The notes under the pieces are model-generated. The model saw only the letters and a list, made by a program, of their open reading frames with translations. It ran no database searches and was not told where the DNA came from. Shown in pieces: positions 27,179-38,730 of a stretch of DNA of 64,000 bases. Source of the DNA: Paraphysomonas bandaiensis. Its lineage: Eukaryota > Chrysophyceae. The stretch covers positions 62,001 through 126,000 of the forward strand of contig CBFFRP010000377.1 of NCBI GenBank assembly GCA_965644295.1. The letters are read 5' to 3'. Position numbers and translations under genes: made by a program. Every line of letters begins with the position of its first letter. Position 1 is the stretch's first letter.

Positions 27179-27328
27179 ACATGTCATACTAATATATATA
27201 AATACATTACTGTCTTGTTATAATGTGCAAGTGAGTATATGATATGTGGGCATTATTGTTTACATAGAACACTTTAATCTACTCATTAATTTTGAAATAA
27301 GTAACAAGAAGATTTTCTTATCCTTAAT

Positions 27329-27806
27329 ATACTGGTGGAATGAATTCCATGCATTCATGAAAGTTGAAGTTTACATAAATCTGAAGGAATTGTTTTCTAT
27401 TTAATTGCTGTATAATAAGTACTGTTTCTCGGCATTAAATGCAAATTACATTCGATAATTTGCTTTTCTATATGCATTTGAATGTCATGATGAAACTATT
27501 TATCCATTATTAAAAGATATATATTGTAGTAGCTACGTAGCTACTATATACTATATTGAATAATATGTTTTGATATGATTGTGGCCTGTTCAATGGGATG
27601 AAATTGGAACTGTTCAATTGCTGCATGATTGCTACATCAAGTGAAATCGGAACTACGGCTACCACAACATATTGTCAGTTTGTGAGAGCAGTTTCTTCCT
27701 ACCTAAATATGCGAGCGATTACAAATCCTAAGGGAAATGTTGAATATATGAAATGAAAGTACTTCCATAAATATTTGACGCGTGTTAATAACAGAGAATA
27801 TAAAAG
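27329..27806. other. Convergent AT-rich intergenic DNA
   Basis: Unique AT-rich sequence to the right of the inverted duplication, downstream of the TrhO-methyltransferase gene. No gene was recognised. Confidence 0.5.
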
Positions 27807-30285
27807 TTATTTTCTAATCTCACAGGCATGATATCTACATAACGTTAATCCGTCTCTAAGTGGAATCAACACAGGACTTAGATGCGGGTGGGTAGCACAG
27901 AATGTGTTGAACTCATCCATCGCCTTTCCCAATCGACGCATTCGAAATGACTTCGGAGAAGAGTCGGCTGACGCGCTGCAACTCTTTCCCTGTGCTTCGG
28001 CCAAAACTAGTCCTTTAAATAGCGTGTTGTCAATGACTACCAAAGCCCCATCCGCTAGCATCTTTCTTCCCCCATTCTCTCCCATTAGTAGCTGTAAATA
28101 CTCCTGACAAGACCGCTTATCAGCGTCTATGAAAGCCATGTTGAAAACTCTATCACTGGAGCCTTGAATTTCTCCTAAAACATCTTTACCTCTACCTATC
28201 ACCAGGTCAATCTGGTCGTCAGATTAGTGAAAACTTTCAACATCGCTGTTGCTAGAGAGACGCACCTGCTTAGAAGTTGAGTTTTTCCAGAAATACCTCT
28301 GAGCGACCTCCGCTGCCCTACTGTCGGACTCAACAGTTAAAAGTGACCCCCCTGGGCGAAGGCCCTCCGATAGACATAACGCGGAATACCCAGTAAACGT
28401 TCCAATCTCCAGCACACTCTCTGGACTAATCATATGTGAAAGGGTTGCTAGCAGACGGCCCTGTAGATGCCCCGATAGCATGCCAGCAGCTTCTGGGAAA
28501 ACATTTGCAGTCTCCTCGCGCAAGGACTTCAAGAGTGGAGGTTCAGGAGACGACTTGCTTGCACAGTACTCCTCCATATTTACCGATGAAGTGTGAGACG
28601 GAGTTGCGAGAACAGAGAATGCTCTGCGCTGGTGTTGTTTCTGTTGCTGCCTGCGCCTTTGCTTCCGCTTGGCTCTACACAAATATTGCATGATATCACT
28701 ACGTTTTCTAACATTCCTCGCACACTTACACTTCACTACGATCATTAGCCAGATAAGGATCATTGGCTGACCGCACCGCTTCCCCATATTCCAGCCTGCA
28801 TGCCTACATATTCCGCGTAGTTAAAGGTATTGGTCAAACTAAGTAGCACTAACCTCACAACAACACCCAGAGTAAGAGAAAGCACAGTTCGGACACTGAA
28901 GGAACCTCACCTAACAATGAGGATAGAGCAGTTAGCAAAAAAGACAATCCCTCGAGATGTACGCACCGAGCACGAATTGTTGCGACAGTTGGAGAAAGTG
29001 TCGCACGGTTGACCGCAGGTCTCACAAGAAGATAAAACGTCCTCCGTTATTTTCTCACCCATTCTGTCGTCGAAAACATAGTTCGTCCCTTTGAAAGCAG
29101 ATTCTTTCGAGGAGTCCCTCTCCCTGGCATAAGATATTATTCCCCCGCGTAGTCGGCTCGTGTTGGTGAAGCCCAGCTCCTGCTCCAAGAAGGCATTGAT
29201 CTTCACACAACGAATTCCCCCGGTGCAATATGTCATAATTGGTGTGTCCTTATCCCGTCCGTGCAGTGCCTCGCGCAATGTCCTCCAACTGTCCTGAAAT
29301 CTGACAGTGTTTAGCGGGGTGGCCCCCTTAAACACACCTATATCTGATTCATAACCGTTCCTACAGTCAAATACAAGGGCATCAGGTCGTGCTATAGCCT
29401 CCTCCCACTCTTGGGGCCCCAGCTCGCGCCCTGCAGCTGACCACTCCAGGGGTGCAGACAGGCCGTCTGCAACAATCTGCTCTCGGCGACGAACATGCAA
29501 GGCTCGAAAAGGCTGGTCACGGTAGAAGTCCGGCGTAGGAATTTCACGATCTACATTCAATGACACGCCTTGAAGCAATGGTACGCATTCACAGGCACGG
29601 CTGAATGGTTCCAGTACATTGCTTGGAACAGCCATCTGCGCGTTGATACCTTCCTCGGCCACATACACCCTGCCGAGGGCTTTAAAGGGTGCCCACAAAC
29701 ATTGCAAAAGTGGCACCATATCGTCGGGCCGGTCTACCTGACGAAAAACATAGAAAGAAAGCATCGTGAATGCGGGGCTATCTAAAGGGTTCTGCATGCC
29801 CTCAAGTATGGGGCCCAATTCAGCGACAGGTGATTCCCTGGTATACATATCAGGTTGACCCTCTACAAATAGCTGCATGCAAGAAGAACTGGAATTTGAT
29901 TGCATTAATTTCTCAACAAGGTCATTATCTCCATCAAATGTTCGTGGCATAGTCATCTGGACAAGTCGAATTAAGTACGATACAGACAATATTCATCACT
30001 TACTTCATCAGGGATAATATATCTTAAAGAATACGGAATGTGCTTACAACCCGGAAAACGGCGCTCTATTTCACTCCTCAATTGTTGTACTGTAAAATTA
30101 TTCCGAGAGAAGAGAATTCTTAGTTTCGCCTTCTTATTTGGATTGTACGGCTTCAAGTACACTCTCAGACTCTTGTCTATCAACACATTGACATTGACAC
30201 CAATTAGATCACTAGAATCAGTAGAGAATGATTGGGTTTGTTCTCTTCGTGTCGTCTTTAGATATCCCGCTCCCTGAACAACCAC
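27807..30285 (-). CDS. TrhO-type tRNA uridine hydroxylase fused to a TrmR/YrrM-type O-methyltransferase
   Basis: Six exons (30004-30285, 28967-29956, 28854-28910, 28730-28803, 28266-28674, 27807-28211) with introns of 47-56 bp give an exact 738-residue frame. The N-terminal ~120 residues look ubiquitin-like or PB1-like (LRILFSRNNFTVQQLRSEIE). Next is a TrhO (UPF0176) body with NVDREIPTPDFYRDQPF, rhodanese loop CTGGIRC (about 29200) and the Cys-rich tail CETCGQPCDTFSNC / FLQCPNC / GCCCEAC. After a basic linker comes a class I SAM O-methyltransferase: VLEIGTFTGYSALCLSEG, MAFIDADKRSCQEYL, GALVVIDNTLFKG. In Bacillus, TrhO makes 5-hydroxyuridine and TrmR methylates it to 5-methoxyuridine at tRNA position 34. 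The linking intron (28675-28729, GTAAGT...TAG) keeps frame. The alternative is two tandem genes, with a stop at 28726 and a methyltransferase start at 28691. Confidence 0.85.
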
Positions 30286-30841
30286 ACGTCACTGCGCTCT
30301 AACCATACCACACATAACTCCACCTGCTGTTTGACCAAGCGTCTAATGAAGGACAATCTGACCATCTGTGAACAGAACACTTCTACCTATGCTACTTCTA
30401 TTGCTCTTGTTGAGGCTAAGCGTGAAGATGGCTGACATGGACTGACAAACTACGCACTGTGCTGTGCTGTATATGGTGCTACCACTGGACTACACTCACA
30501 AAGACTCGACCTGACATCCCCACCATCCATTAGAAATTAAAGAGATGTGATTGGCTGCATAGGTACTGGTGATGGTGGCTGACAGATACAGTGCTATACG
30601 GCGGTATAACACACACAGCGAAGATGGGATCCACAATCATGTTTGGTGTTGGATTGGAGCGGAAGAATGATCCGATGAGTTACCTCCTGCACACCCGCAC
30701 TTCGAAGTTATCTGAAAGTGAAAGTGAGATAAGTGAATGTGTGATGAGGGGCGGTGGGGTGCGCTTATATATCAACTCATAACATCATATAGATGGCCAC
30801 ACATAACACTTATGCATGTACTGAGGATCTAGGACGACAGC
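30286..30841. promoter_or_regulatory. Shared divergent promoter region (TrhO-methyltransferase / SMC)
   Basis: 556 bp between head-to-head start codons with no convincing coding sequence. The promoter role is inferred from position. Confidence 0.5.
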
Positions 30842-33800
30842 ATGCTGCAATCTGTGTCCCTTCATTACTTCAAAAACTTCGGTGATAGAGCTAACAGTAG
30901 TGTACAGGTGGGCTCTGAGGGTCTCACAGTCATAGCCGGTAGAAATGGTTCAGGTACCCTCTCTCCCCTCTGTCTCTTCCTCTGATGCGGCGTAGGGAAG
31001 AGCGCTCTGCTCGAGGCCGTCCAGTGGTGTTTGTTTGCGAGAAGGGCTCATGACTTAAGGGCAAGGAGCGGCGCGCAGATGGTTAATGTCGACTCTCCTG
31101 ATGGAGCGATGGCTGTCACTGTAGTGCTGCGCGATGCTTTATCTGGGTATGCACGATGTCAAGATTAGTTCTGTCTTTCTGACAACGTTTTCATTAAGTG
31201 CCACGATGAATTTAACTAAAAAATATGACGGTCAAAAATTCACCATGCACATGGAGACAAGAGGTGCGCCAGCAGAATGGGGTCCTTCTACTTCGGTACT
31301 CTGAAGAATCGGTGTGAATTTTATAATCGTTCTTCTATAGAAATCACTGAAACATGTGAACGACATCCTAGAAAACAAATTTCGGCTGCCGGTGACTAGG
31401 TTACAGGGGTTAATGGTTGAGCAGAATTCTGTTGCTATTGTTTGTGAGTCCCCATTGGATGTCCTAAAATTTTTCGAGAAAGTTGCCAAAACAGATATAC
31501 TTGCCAATGAAGTTGCATCTAATCGCGAAAGGCTTAGACATCTTGTATCAAAGATGGATGAATTGGAAACAGAAAGAAAAAGGCTGAGATCAAAGCGAGC
31601 GCAAGCTGTGCCAGGCCTCATGCGATGCAAATCCCTTTGCGCGGAGCAGAAAGCTGTGTCTGTGGCACGGCTGAAGCTATGTGAGAATCACATAAACTTG
31701 CTAACATCGTCTTGCACCGTGGCAGAAACGCAGATCAGAGATGCCCAAATAAAATGTAAGAAAATTGAGCACGATCTAAGAGAGGCGGAAAGGAGAGTTT
31801 CTTCTGGCCGAATGGAAGAGAGAGTGGCTAGAATCGAAGCGGAAAAAGCTGCAGGGAAATACAATGAGCTGATGAAATCAATTGTTAGTTTGGAGGGTCT
31901 CGAGAGGGCAGCAATGAAGAGATCTGAGGAAGCTAGACGCAAAATAGAAGAAGCTGAGAAAAGGGAAAAATATAGGGCTACAGCGGTGAGTTGTGGGTAT
32001 GTGTATTATGGTTTTTATGTACTTCTCAAAAGGCAGAGAAATATGCTCGAAGGGTGGCTGAAAGAAATCGGAAAATAGATGACCTTCATCGAAGAATTGC
32101 TATCGAATCTGCGCGACTTGAATCAAGTCTGTCGGTGGCATGTTGCGATGACATGCAAAACCAAAAAGCTGTCGCAATGGCTGTGAAGACACTATGCTCT
32201 TGTCGTGCGGACCTAGCCGATATTGAAGCTGAGGCCAAGACAGCGCGAAGTTCTATGGTGCGTAAGGAGAAATCGATGGAACAGTTGAATGAAAAAATAT
32301 CGATTGCTATCCGTGAGGTGAAATCTCGGGAGCACGATGTATTTGAACAGACTAAAACTCTGGATGCAGCTCGGTTGGAGATTGAACAGTTACACGAAGA
32401 ACTTAGGGTTGCCGTCAGAGAAGAGCATGAGGTACAGAGTCGTTTGGGTGATATACAGGAGCGTAAGCAGTGGGGAAGGGGAGAAGCAGCCGCATATAAG
32501 GAATACTTGCATCTACGTAATCTGATAGAAGATCTGCGGTTAGTGGAGGAAGGTGTGCTTGGTATGCTGTTGGATTGTATACGACCGGAGAAAGATGCCG
32601 TCATCCCGTTGCTATCTGTTTTAGGATCGAAGGCACTGAAGTGTGTGGTAGTAGCAACCAGGGATCCTGCTGCGCTTGCAGTGGCCCGACTATGTAGAAA
32701 GAAAGGAATATTTGGAGTGCGCATAGATATAGCAGCTGAGACTGAGAAGCATACAATAATGTCTGTGCCAGAGTGTTCGTTGACTCCGCTTGTCAACCGT
32801 GTGCGGTGTTCCTCGGAACATATTAGTTCCATAATGCAACATATATTACGAGGCTGGTGGTTATACTCAGGGCAAGATGGTAACGGTAACGGCGGGGGAA
32901 GAGCGTTAGACCGGGCAATGGCAAGAATTAAGGGAAAGTGTGGAGGCATTGTCACGCTCTCTGGGCGGCGTTTGTTTCATGACGGCGAGATCCAGTCAGG
33001 GGGAGGGAGACCATGTCGCCCTGGCTCAGCATTATATCAGGCTTTGTCTGGCACGGAATTGTATCCAGGTGGACCCAACAGAAAGGGAGATACTAGCGAG
33101 AAGGAAGAGTCTTTGGCTGAATTACTTGCCAGAAAGCATGAGCGGACAGAGCATTTGAGGCTAAGACTGAATGAAAATGAGGAGAAGGTAAGGACGCTGG
33201 CCAAAGACTTGACTGCCGCGGAAACATTACTACGTACCACGAGAAGAGAAGTTGATAGGCTGAATCAACAGGCTGAAATTCAATCCAAGGATATCAACGA
33301 AAGAGACCAACATTCACTCGCATCTCTGGAGGAAAGGATTGAAGACAATAGGATTAAGGAATTCAAGGCAAGGGAAATGGTTCGAGAATTACTGGGGAAA
33401 GTGGACCAAGATGTGGTGGAGGCACATGAAAGAGTGATGGGCCTGGAACTTCAACTTATGGACATTTGCTCTTCTGCTACGTAAGCTGAGCTCAGCCTCG
33501 TTGTATACCCGCGATAGATTACAGTTATACGCAGTGTTGCTGAGTGGGAGGCAGTGGAAGCACAGCCTAGAAGCAGTGGCAATGTCATGCGGACTTCTTG
33601 GGTTCGTGATAAGTGCGAGGCAGATGAGGAAGCAGCGAAGCATAGATTGGCTCGAGATGAGCTCGCCGCTGAAGTATCTGTACTCAACGATGGGAAACGT
33701 TGTCTGTCTGACTGCAGAAAACGGGTATCTCAGGTATGATTGTAGTAATTTGTAAGTGGTCTAACGGGAATTTCAAGGATGTCCTTTTACTCAAACGGTT

Positions 33801-34820
33801 GCATAACTCTGCTCGTCTAACCAGAAATCAAGAACAGGAAGCTAAGTTAGAACTGTCACGGCTGAAAGAGGAGCGGTCGCGATTGGGTAATTCACTATCC
33901 CTAGGTGCCACGTGTACTAACAATTGTAGCCGCTACGCAGACGGAATTGGAAGCGAGGCTAAAAATGGAAGATAGTCTGGTCGAAGATATTTGTGAACTA
34001 CTCTGCAGATGCTCTGATAAAATCAACGAGAAGTGCGAAATTGGTGAGCCACTGGACTATGGAAAGGAGGGAACGTTAAGTGAAGATGCATTGCTTGCTT
34101 TGGACAGGTACGCATGTCACTCCTTTGTTTCGCATGTTATACTTCTATAGTGATGTATCTGCTCGTCTGGTTGCTTCCGATATCACGGGCACTAAAATGG
34201 CGGCAGAAAAGACGATTGAGGACGAGGAAGCGACAGTGTGTGCTCTAGAAGATATTCGCAAAGTCGTCAACGAGACCCATCGACTGATCGGTGCCACGGA
34301 GGATCGAAGGTTTGTGTTGCTCTCAGCGGCTCTACGAGAGGCAGACAGGCATATCTCATGTACATTCCTTGAGATGACTCAGAACCAAGGGGATTGCTTC
34401 CTCAGTTACGCTACGGACCCAGTGTCGATGTTTTCGGAGGGTGTCGTTATATTTGCCAGGTTTGGTGATAGCAAGGAGTATCGAGAAGCTCGTCAGCTTT
34501 CCGGAGGACAGCAGGCGGCTTGCGGACTTGCTGTGAGTGCTATTTGCGCCAGTATACTAATTAAATTGACGTGGTTCTAGTTGTTACTAGCACTGCAATT
34601 GAGCTTTCCGTCACCGCTGTATATAATGGATGAGGTAGATTCTTCGTTAGACACACGCACTGCGAAGAGGGTGGGGCAGCTTATGCAGAAGAGAGGCAAG
34701 GAGATTGGTGCACAATTCTTGTTGATATCGCATAGACCAGAGATGCAAGAAGCAGCAACAAGGGTCATTGGCCTCTATAGATATAATGGCTATCCGACCA
34801 CCCTATCAATTAAGGTGTAA
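30842..34820 (+). CDS. SMC-family chromosome ATPase, divergent
   Basis: Ten exons with nine introns of 42-54 bp (30954-30995, 31147-31198, 31296-31340, 31986-32032, 33481-33534, 33734-33777, 33887-33929, 34108-34150, 34533-34580) give an exact 1186-residue frame, normal for SMC proteins. The N-terminal head has Walker A GRNGSGKSALLEA and the conserved region QGLMVEQNSVAIV. A long coiled coil leads to a hinge at about residues 490-640 (KCVVVATRDPAALAVARLCR), followed by the post-hinge signature VTLSGRRLFHDGEIQSGGG. The second coiled coil leads to the C-terminal head with ABC signature LSGGQQAACGLALLLALQ (about residue 1095), Walker B LYIMDEVDSSLD and QFLLISHRPEM. It organises DNA as a dimer with kleisin partners. 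It does not obviously match SMC1-6; the C-terminal head is slightly closest to SMC3. Confidence 0.92.
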
Positions 34821-35667
34821 GAAGTGTGTCGTACTTGCTTTACATACGCACTTTCATTGGATTTGGATAGTTGATGATTTACGCTTTGTTGGAGCTTTAT
34901 AGTTCGCTAAAATTTTGGCTTGTTTCATGAAAATGTTAGGTACTTAATTATCAATAATTTTGTGTTTGAGAGACACAAGTCTACCTCTGAATCCCCTATA
35001 GGGCTATAAGGTATATAGCGCCCTACAGTACTAGGGAATAATATATTGTAAAATAAAACGATCCCGCATCACGCACAAATTTAGTATGAGTTCATCTGCA
35101 AATGATGTTGTTTCTGAAAGCTGATCGACACTTGTGTCCTGGAGCATGCATATTTCAATTATTTTAAATAAATATGTGATGATGACGTTTCGAATGATGG
35201 CTCAGAGGATGGGGTTAATTGCAACTAATTATTATGCAGCCCTAGTTGGCAGTCTTTGCTTCTTGCCACTTGCCAGTATAGTGGATTTGGCTATCATGCC
35301 ATTTTGAAGACTCGAAATAAAATTAATATATTACAATAGTATCGCTGAGCCAGTTAAAAGCTCCATCAATATTAGTAATGGAACACTATTTAACAATAGT
35401 TTTGCAATATATTGTTCCCGGGCTCTGGCGGCCTGCATGTGTGTGTACGTGTGTACATGTCAAGATATCCCCTTTTGCGGAAGTAAAATTCTACTTAAAA
35501 AATTACACGATATCAGTTATCAGTCATCAAATGAATATGATAACACGACCCAGATATGGTCATATGCATTTCACAGACGCACTTAACATATCTCACACCT
35601 CACACTGTATGATCTAAAATATCATTTGTCGACTTGTACAGTACAGCTACTATGTATAAGCTAATTG
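34821..35667. other. Convergent AT-rich intergenic DNA
   Basis: 847 bp between two 3' ends. No gene or mobile element was recognised. Confidence 0.55.
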
Positions 35668-36557
35668 TTAGCAAGACTCAATTCTACTGAGACCCCACTG
35701 AAGAGCTAGCGAGCTTGTGATTGGTATAGTGAGATTGTCATTTATACCAAATGGTTCATACAACTCCACAATTGTAGCAACTGCAGCTCCGAGAAAAACA
35801 GCATATTCTCGAAGATAGACTTCGCTGAAAGCCACAAGACCAACCGATGCACACGTCACGAACATAGCTATGCTACCTTCAAGTGATTTCTTTCCCTCCC
35901 GGCCCATTTTGACAGTACATACATCACCGCCAAAACTAACACCAATTAATGCGGCAGACATGTCGCCCAGAACTAGCCACACAATAGACGTAATTGCAAC
36001 GGCTGCAGGGAAGAAAGTAATGGCAAGAGTGCAACCTAAACTAAAGTAGCACGTGCCACTCAATTGATTTCTCTCCTTATCACGAATTATACTTTGAAGG
36101 GCGCTGTAAGGAAAGTAGACCCGCACAGCCGGTATTTGCACACGGATAATGTCTGCTACCCATATTAGTACAGTGCACATCCAGCAGAACTTGGAGAAGT
36201 CGGTCTGACTCCAGTGGTAATGCTCCATAAGAAATTGGTAAGTAAACGGCACTGCTAAACCTGCTCGATACGTCGTTAATAGGGGGGATTATGTACAATA
36301 CTCTCACCTGCCAGGTGAAACATTTTCCTCTCGATTTCCATAGCTGTGCGAGAGATTTTGTTCAATCGAACTCCAAAATCCTGAATAAGTAAACGAATAT
36401 TTCTCGTGCTTAATGTTTTGAGGTACCAAACAACCATAACTCCAACTCCTGCCAGACACGCCATTATTATTCCTAGATGCTGAGATGAGGGCTGCCGGCC
36501 GTGATCTCCCGTAATGCCGGTCCACAACATGTCGATATCACTCTCAACTGTTCTCAT
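35668..36557 (-). CDS. Dgk1/VTE5/SEC59-like integral membrane lipid kinase
   Basis: Two exons (intron 36261-36307, 47 bp) give an exact 280-residue frame. There is an N-terminal membrane segment (LGIIMACLAGVGVMVVWYL), then ERKMFHLAG at the start of the catalytic region, several further membrane segments, and the family core GTCYFSLGCTLAITFFP ... LVLGDMSAALIGVSFG ... GREGKKSLEGSIAMF. These motifs define the CTP-dependent diacylglycerol, dolichol and phytol kinase superfamily, related to phosphatidate cytidylyltransferases. It probably acts in the ER or nuclear envelope. The exact lipid substrate cannot be chosen from motifs. Head to head with the nucleoside transporter. Confidence 0.8.
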
Positions 36558-37136
36558 GTCGTCTTGTTTTACTGACTATAGTCTTGAAGATCGAATGCCA
36601 AAGCAATTGTTAATCTAATGAAAGAATCACAGATAGCCCGACACAGCATAGCATAACATAGCATAGCATAGATATCCGCTGTGAGGATCACTGTGCTGCT
36701 GTATACCTGCCCTATAGAGGTATACACTACACTACACTGCACTGCACAGATGTTCAATTGTGTTCCGAGAAATTCTTGTAGTGTGCCGTATACTTCCAAT
36801 GCATAAACTCTGCATTTCTAGATAACAGGAATGTAAAAGGTCCAATTTTCAGGAGGATATTCTACCACACTACACTGTATATTCTCCTTGACTACGAAGT
36901 ACAAAGTTGTGGACTGGTGGCCGTATATCGTGTAGTGTGTAGGTATACTATCCGGTATGGATGGTATGGTATGGTATGGTATGTCGCAGTGTGTATAGTT
37001 TGAATGAAATGAAGTGGAAGAAGAAAGAAGTGTGACTGCTATTGGCTGACGTAACTCCCCATCATCCATATATATATATGCGTGTGCATGCATCGTAGTG
37101 TATCAGAGACACGCACATACCCTCCAGTGTCCTCGG
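36558..37136. promoter_or_regulatory. Shared divergent promoter region with pentanucleotide microsatellites
   Basis: 579 bp between head-to-head genes. It holds short microsatellites: (ATAGC)n-like at about 36645-36672 and (ATGGT)n at about 36957-36982, plus GTATAC words. The promoter role is inferred from position. Confidence 0.5.
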
Positions 37137-38730
37137 ATGAATAACGCCCTCCCAGCAGAGCATCTGCCCGGCAGGAAGACAGCATACGCCATCTTGTTCC
37201 TACAGGGTCTGGGCAATCTGTTTCCATGGAACTCATTCATAACAGCCGCTCACTACTTTTCTATGAGACTGTGCGGCTCTCCCTTTCAGAACAGCTTCGA
37301 GAACTACCTGTCGGTCACCACTATGCTGTCCCAGTGTCTGGGTCTCTGGGTGTCTGTCAGATATCTGCAGCATCTCCCTCTCAAGTGCTGTGTTCTGGTC
37401 TCTATTCTCATATCGACTCTTGTTATGATTGGCACTAGTGTACTTGTCGTCACAGAGGTGTCACAGATGTTTCTCTTCAACATCACTGTGCTGTCGTGTT
37501 GTCTGATTGGTCTCTGCAGCGCTACTTCAGGTGGTGGGCTCTTTGGACTCAGTGGATGCCTCCCGCCGTCATACACAGGGGCTCTTATGAGCGGTCAAGC
37601 CTTGGGAGGGCTTGTGGTTTCCTTATTTAGTATGCTGACTATCTGGTTGGGTGGAAGGAGCAACAGCTTTTGTAACCTTCCTGTGAATATACACGGCAAG
37701 GACGAATGTCCAATGAGCATTGACTATGGAGCGCTTTCTTTCTTTGTCATTGCGTGTGTTATTCTTTGTCTCTGTCTGCTCTCTTTCGTTGGACTGTTTG
37801 TTCTGCCTTTCACCAAGTATGTCGATTTGATAGTATTGAATTTGAACGTGATGTATTCACAGGTTTCACGAGGGGCGGGTGGAAAAAGACCGGCTTCGGT
37901 GTGATTCTATAGATGATATTCAGCCGAGTGAAGTGGAAGCACACTCAGAGGAGCGGGTAGCCGCTGCTCTGCTGCGTGGATGTTCCCTCGATGACATACA
38001 GGAAGTTTCTGCTGCAAATCCTGTTTTTGATTGCGAGCAAAACGGAGGGACTGAGTTGACCCCGCTAAACTCGAGTAGAAAAGACCATACCGTTTCTTAC
38101 AACGGTGATAACAACAGTAGTAGTGGTACAGTAAAACGTCAATATGAGCGATCGGACACCGTCTCAGTTTCAGCACGAGAGCGGCAACTGCGGATTTTCA
38201 GGAAAATTAGGCCTGCTGCACTGGCTGTGTTTGGCACATTTCTTTGCACACTTTCACTCTTTCCCTCTCTCACTGTCAAGATAACTTCCCAGTATCGTTG
38301 TCAAACAAACTCGACGTTATTCGATAATGATCTATTTGTTCCTTCTTTGTTTGTACTTTTCAATGTGTCCGACTTCATGGGAAGAATGCTAGCAGGTGTC
38401 AGCCGATTAGGGGTCTCCTCGGATAATATATGGGTTCCTGTCGTGCTACGGTTCCTCTTCGTACCACTCTTTTTATTTTGTCGTGTTATGGACTCACAAC
38501 TTCCCCTTATCTTTGAATCGGACGCTTGGCCACTGGTATTCATGGTGCTGTTCGGTCTTTCCAATGGTTTCCTCTCAACTGTCGGAATGATGATAGGACC
38601 CCAGATGGTGTCGCCAAGAAAGGCACCCCTAGCTGGCACAATTATGATGCTTTCTCTGAATTTAGGGCTGTTGTTTGGTGCGGCATGTTCCTTTCCTATA
38701 GTTCAAATTAGTCTAGGAACGCTTTATTAG
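37137..38730 (+). CDS. Equilibrative nucleoside transporter (ENT/SLC29 family)
   Basis: Two exons (intron 37817-37862, 46 bp) give an exact 515-residue frame from the ATG at 37137. About eleven membrane segments are visible: six in the first exon, then a large hydrophilic loop (about residues 228-340) and five more. Family signatures are LGNLFPWNSFITA in the first helix and, near the end, NGFLSTVGMMIGPQMV ... AGTIMMLSLNLGLLFGA. ENT proteins carry nucleosides or nucleobases across plasma or vacuolar membranes by facilitated diffusion or proton coupling. The long acidic/Ser-rich central loop is typical of the family and may be a regulatory site. Confidence 0.93.

Larger units (their letters stand above)
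25198..27328. repeat. Near-perfect 1,022-bp inverted duplication (two arms, 87-bp spacer)
   Basis: The left arm, 25198-26219, is the reverse complement of the right arm, 26307-27328. The spacer is 26220-26306. The arm coordinates sum to a constant (52526) at both ends, so there is no net insertion or deletion. Each arm carries a complete two-exon glutathione transferase gene with both flanks. I saw one substitution (25660 versus 26866), silent in the protein. Either this is a very recent duplication or conversion, or an assembly or amplification artefact. Confidence 0.95.

Noticed and set aside
25198-27328. Inverted repeat as a TIR transposon carrying GST as cargo
   Set aside because: No target-site duplication or transposon termini are seen, and the arms consist entirely of one gene and its own flanks. 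A simple inverted duplication fits better.
28692-28787. Methyltransferase start at 28787
   Set aside because: That stretch is coding in another frame for the Cys-rich end of the TrhO part (28730-28803) and includes an intron. The methyltransferase frame begins at 28674 by splicing.
28907-28966. TrhO ending at the 28907 stop
   Set aside because: The last residues are intron read-through. Splicing 28967 to 28910 restores the conserved FLQCPNC segment.
36640-36990. Microsatellite-like ATAGC and ATGGT tracts as a centromeric or telomeric signal
   Set aside because: They are too short and isolated, and lie within an ordinary divergent promoter gap.
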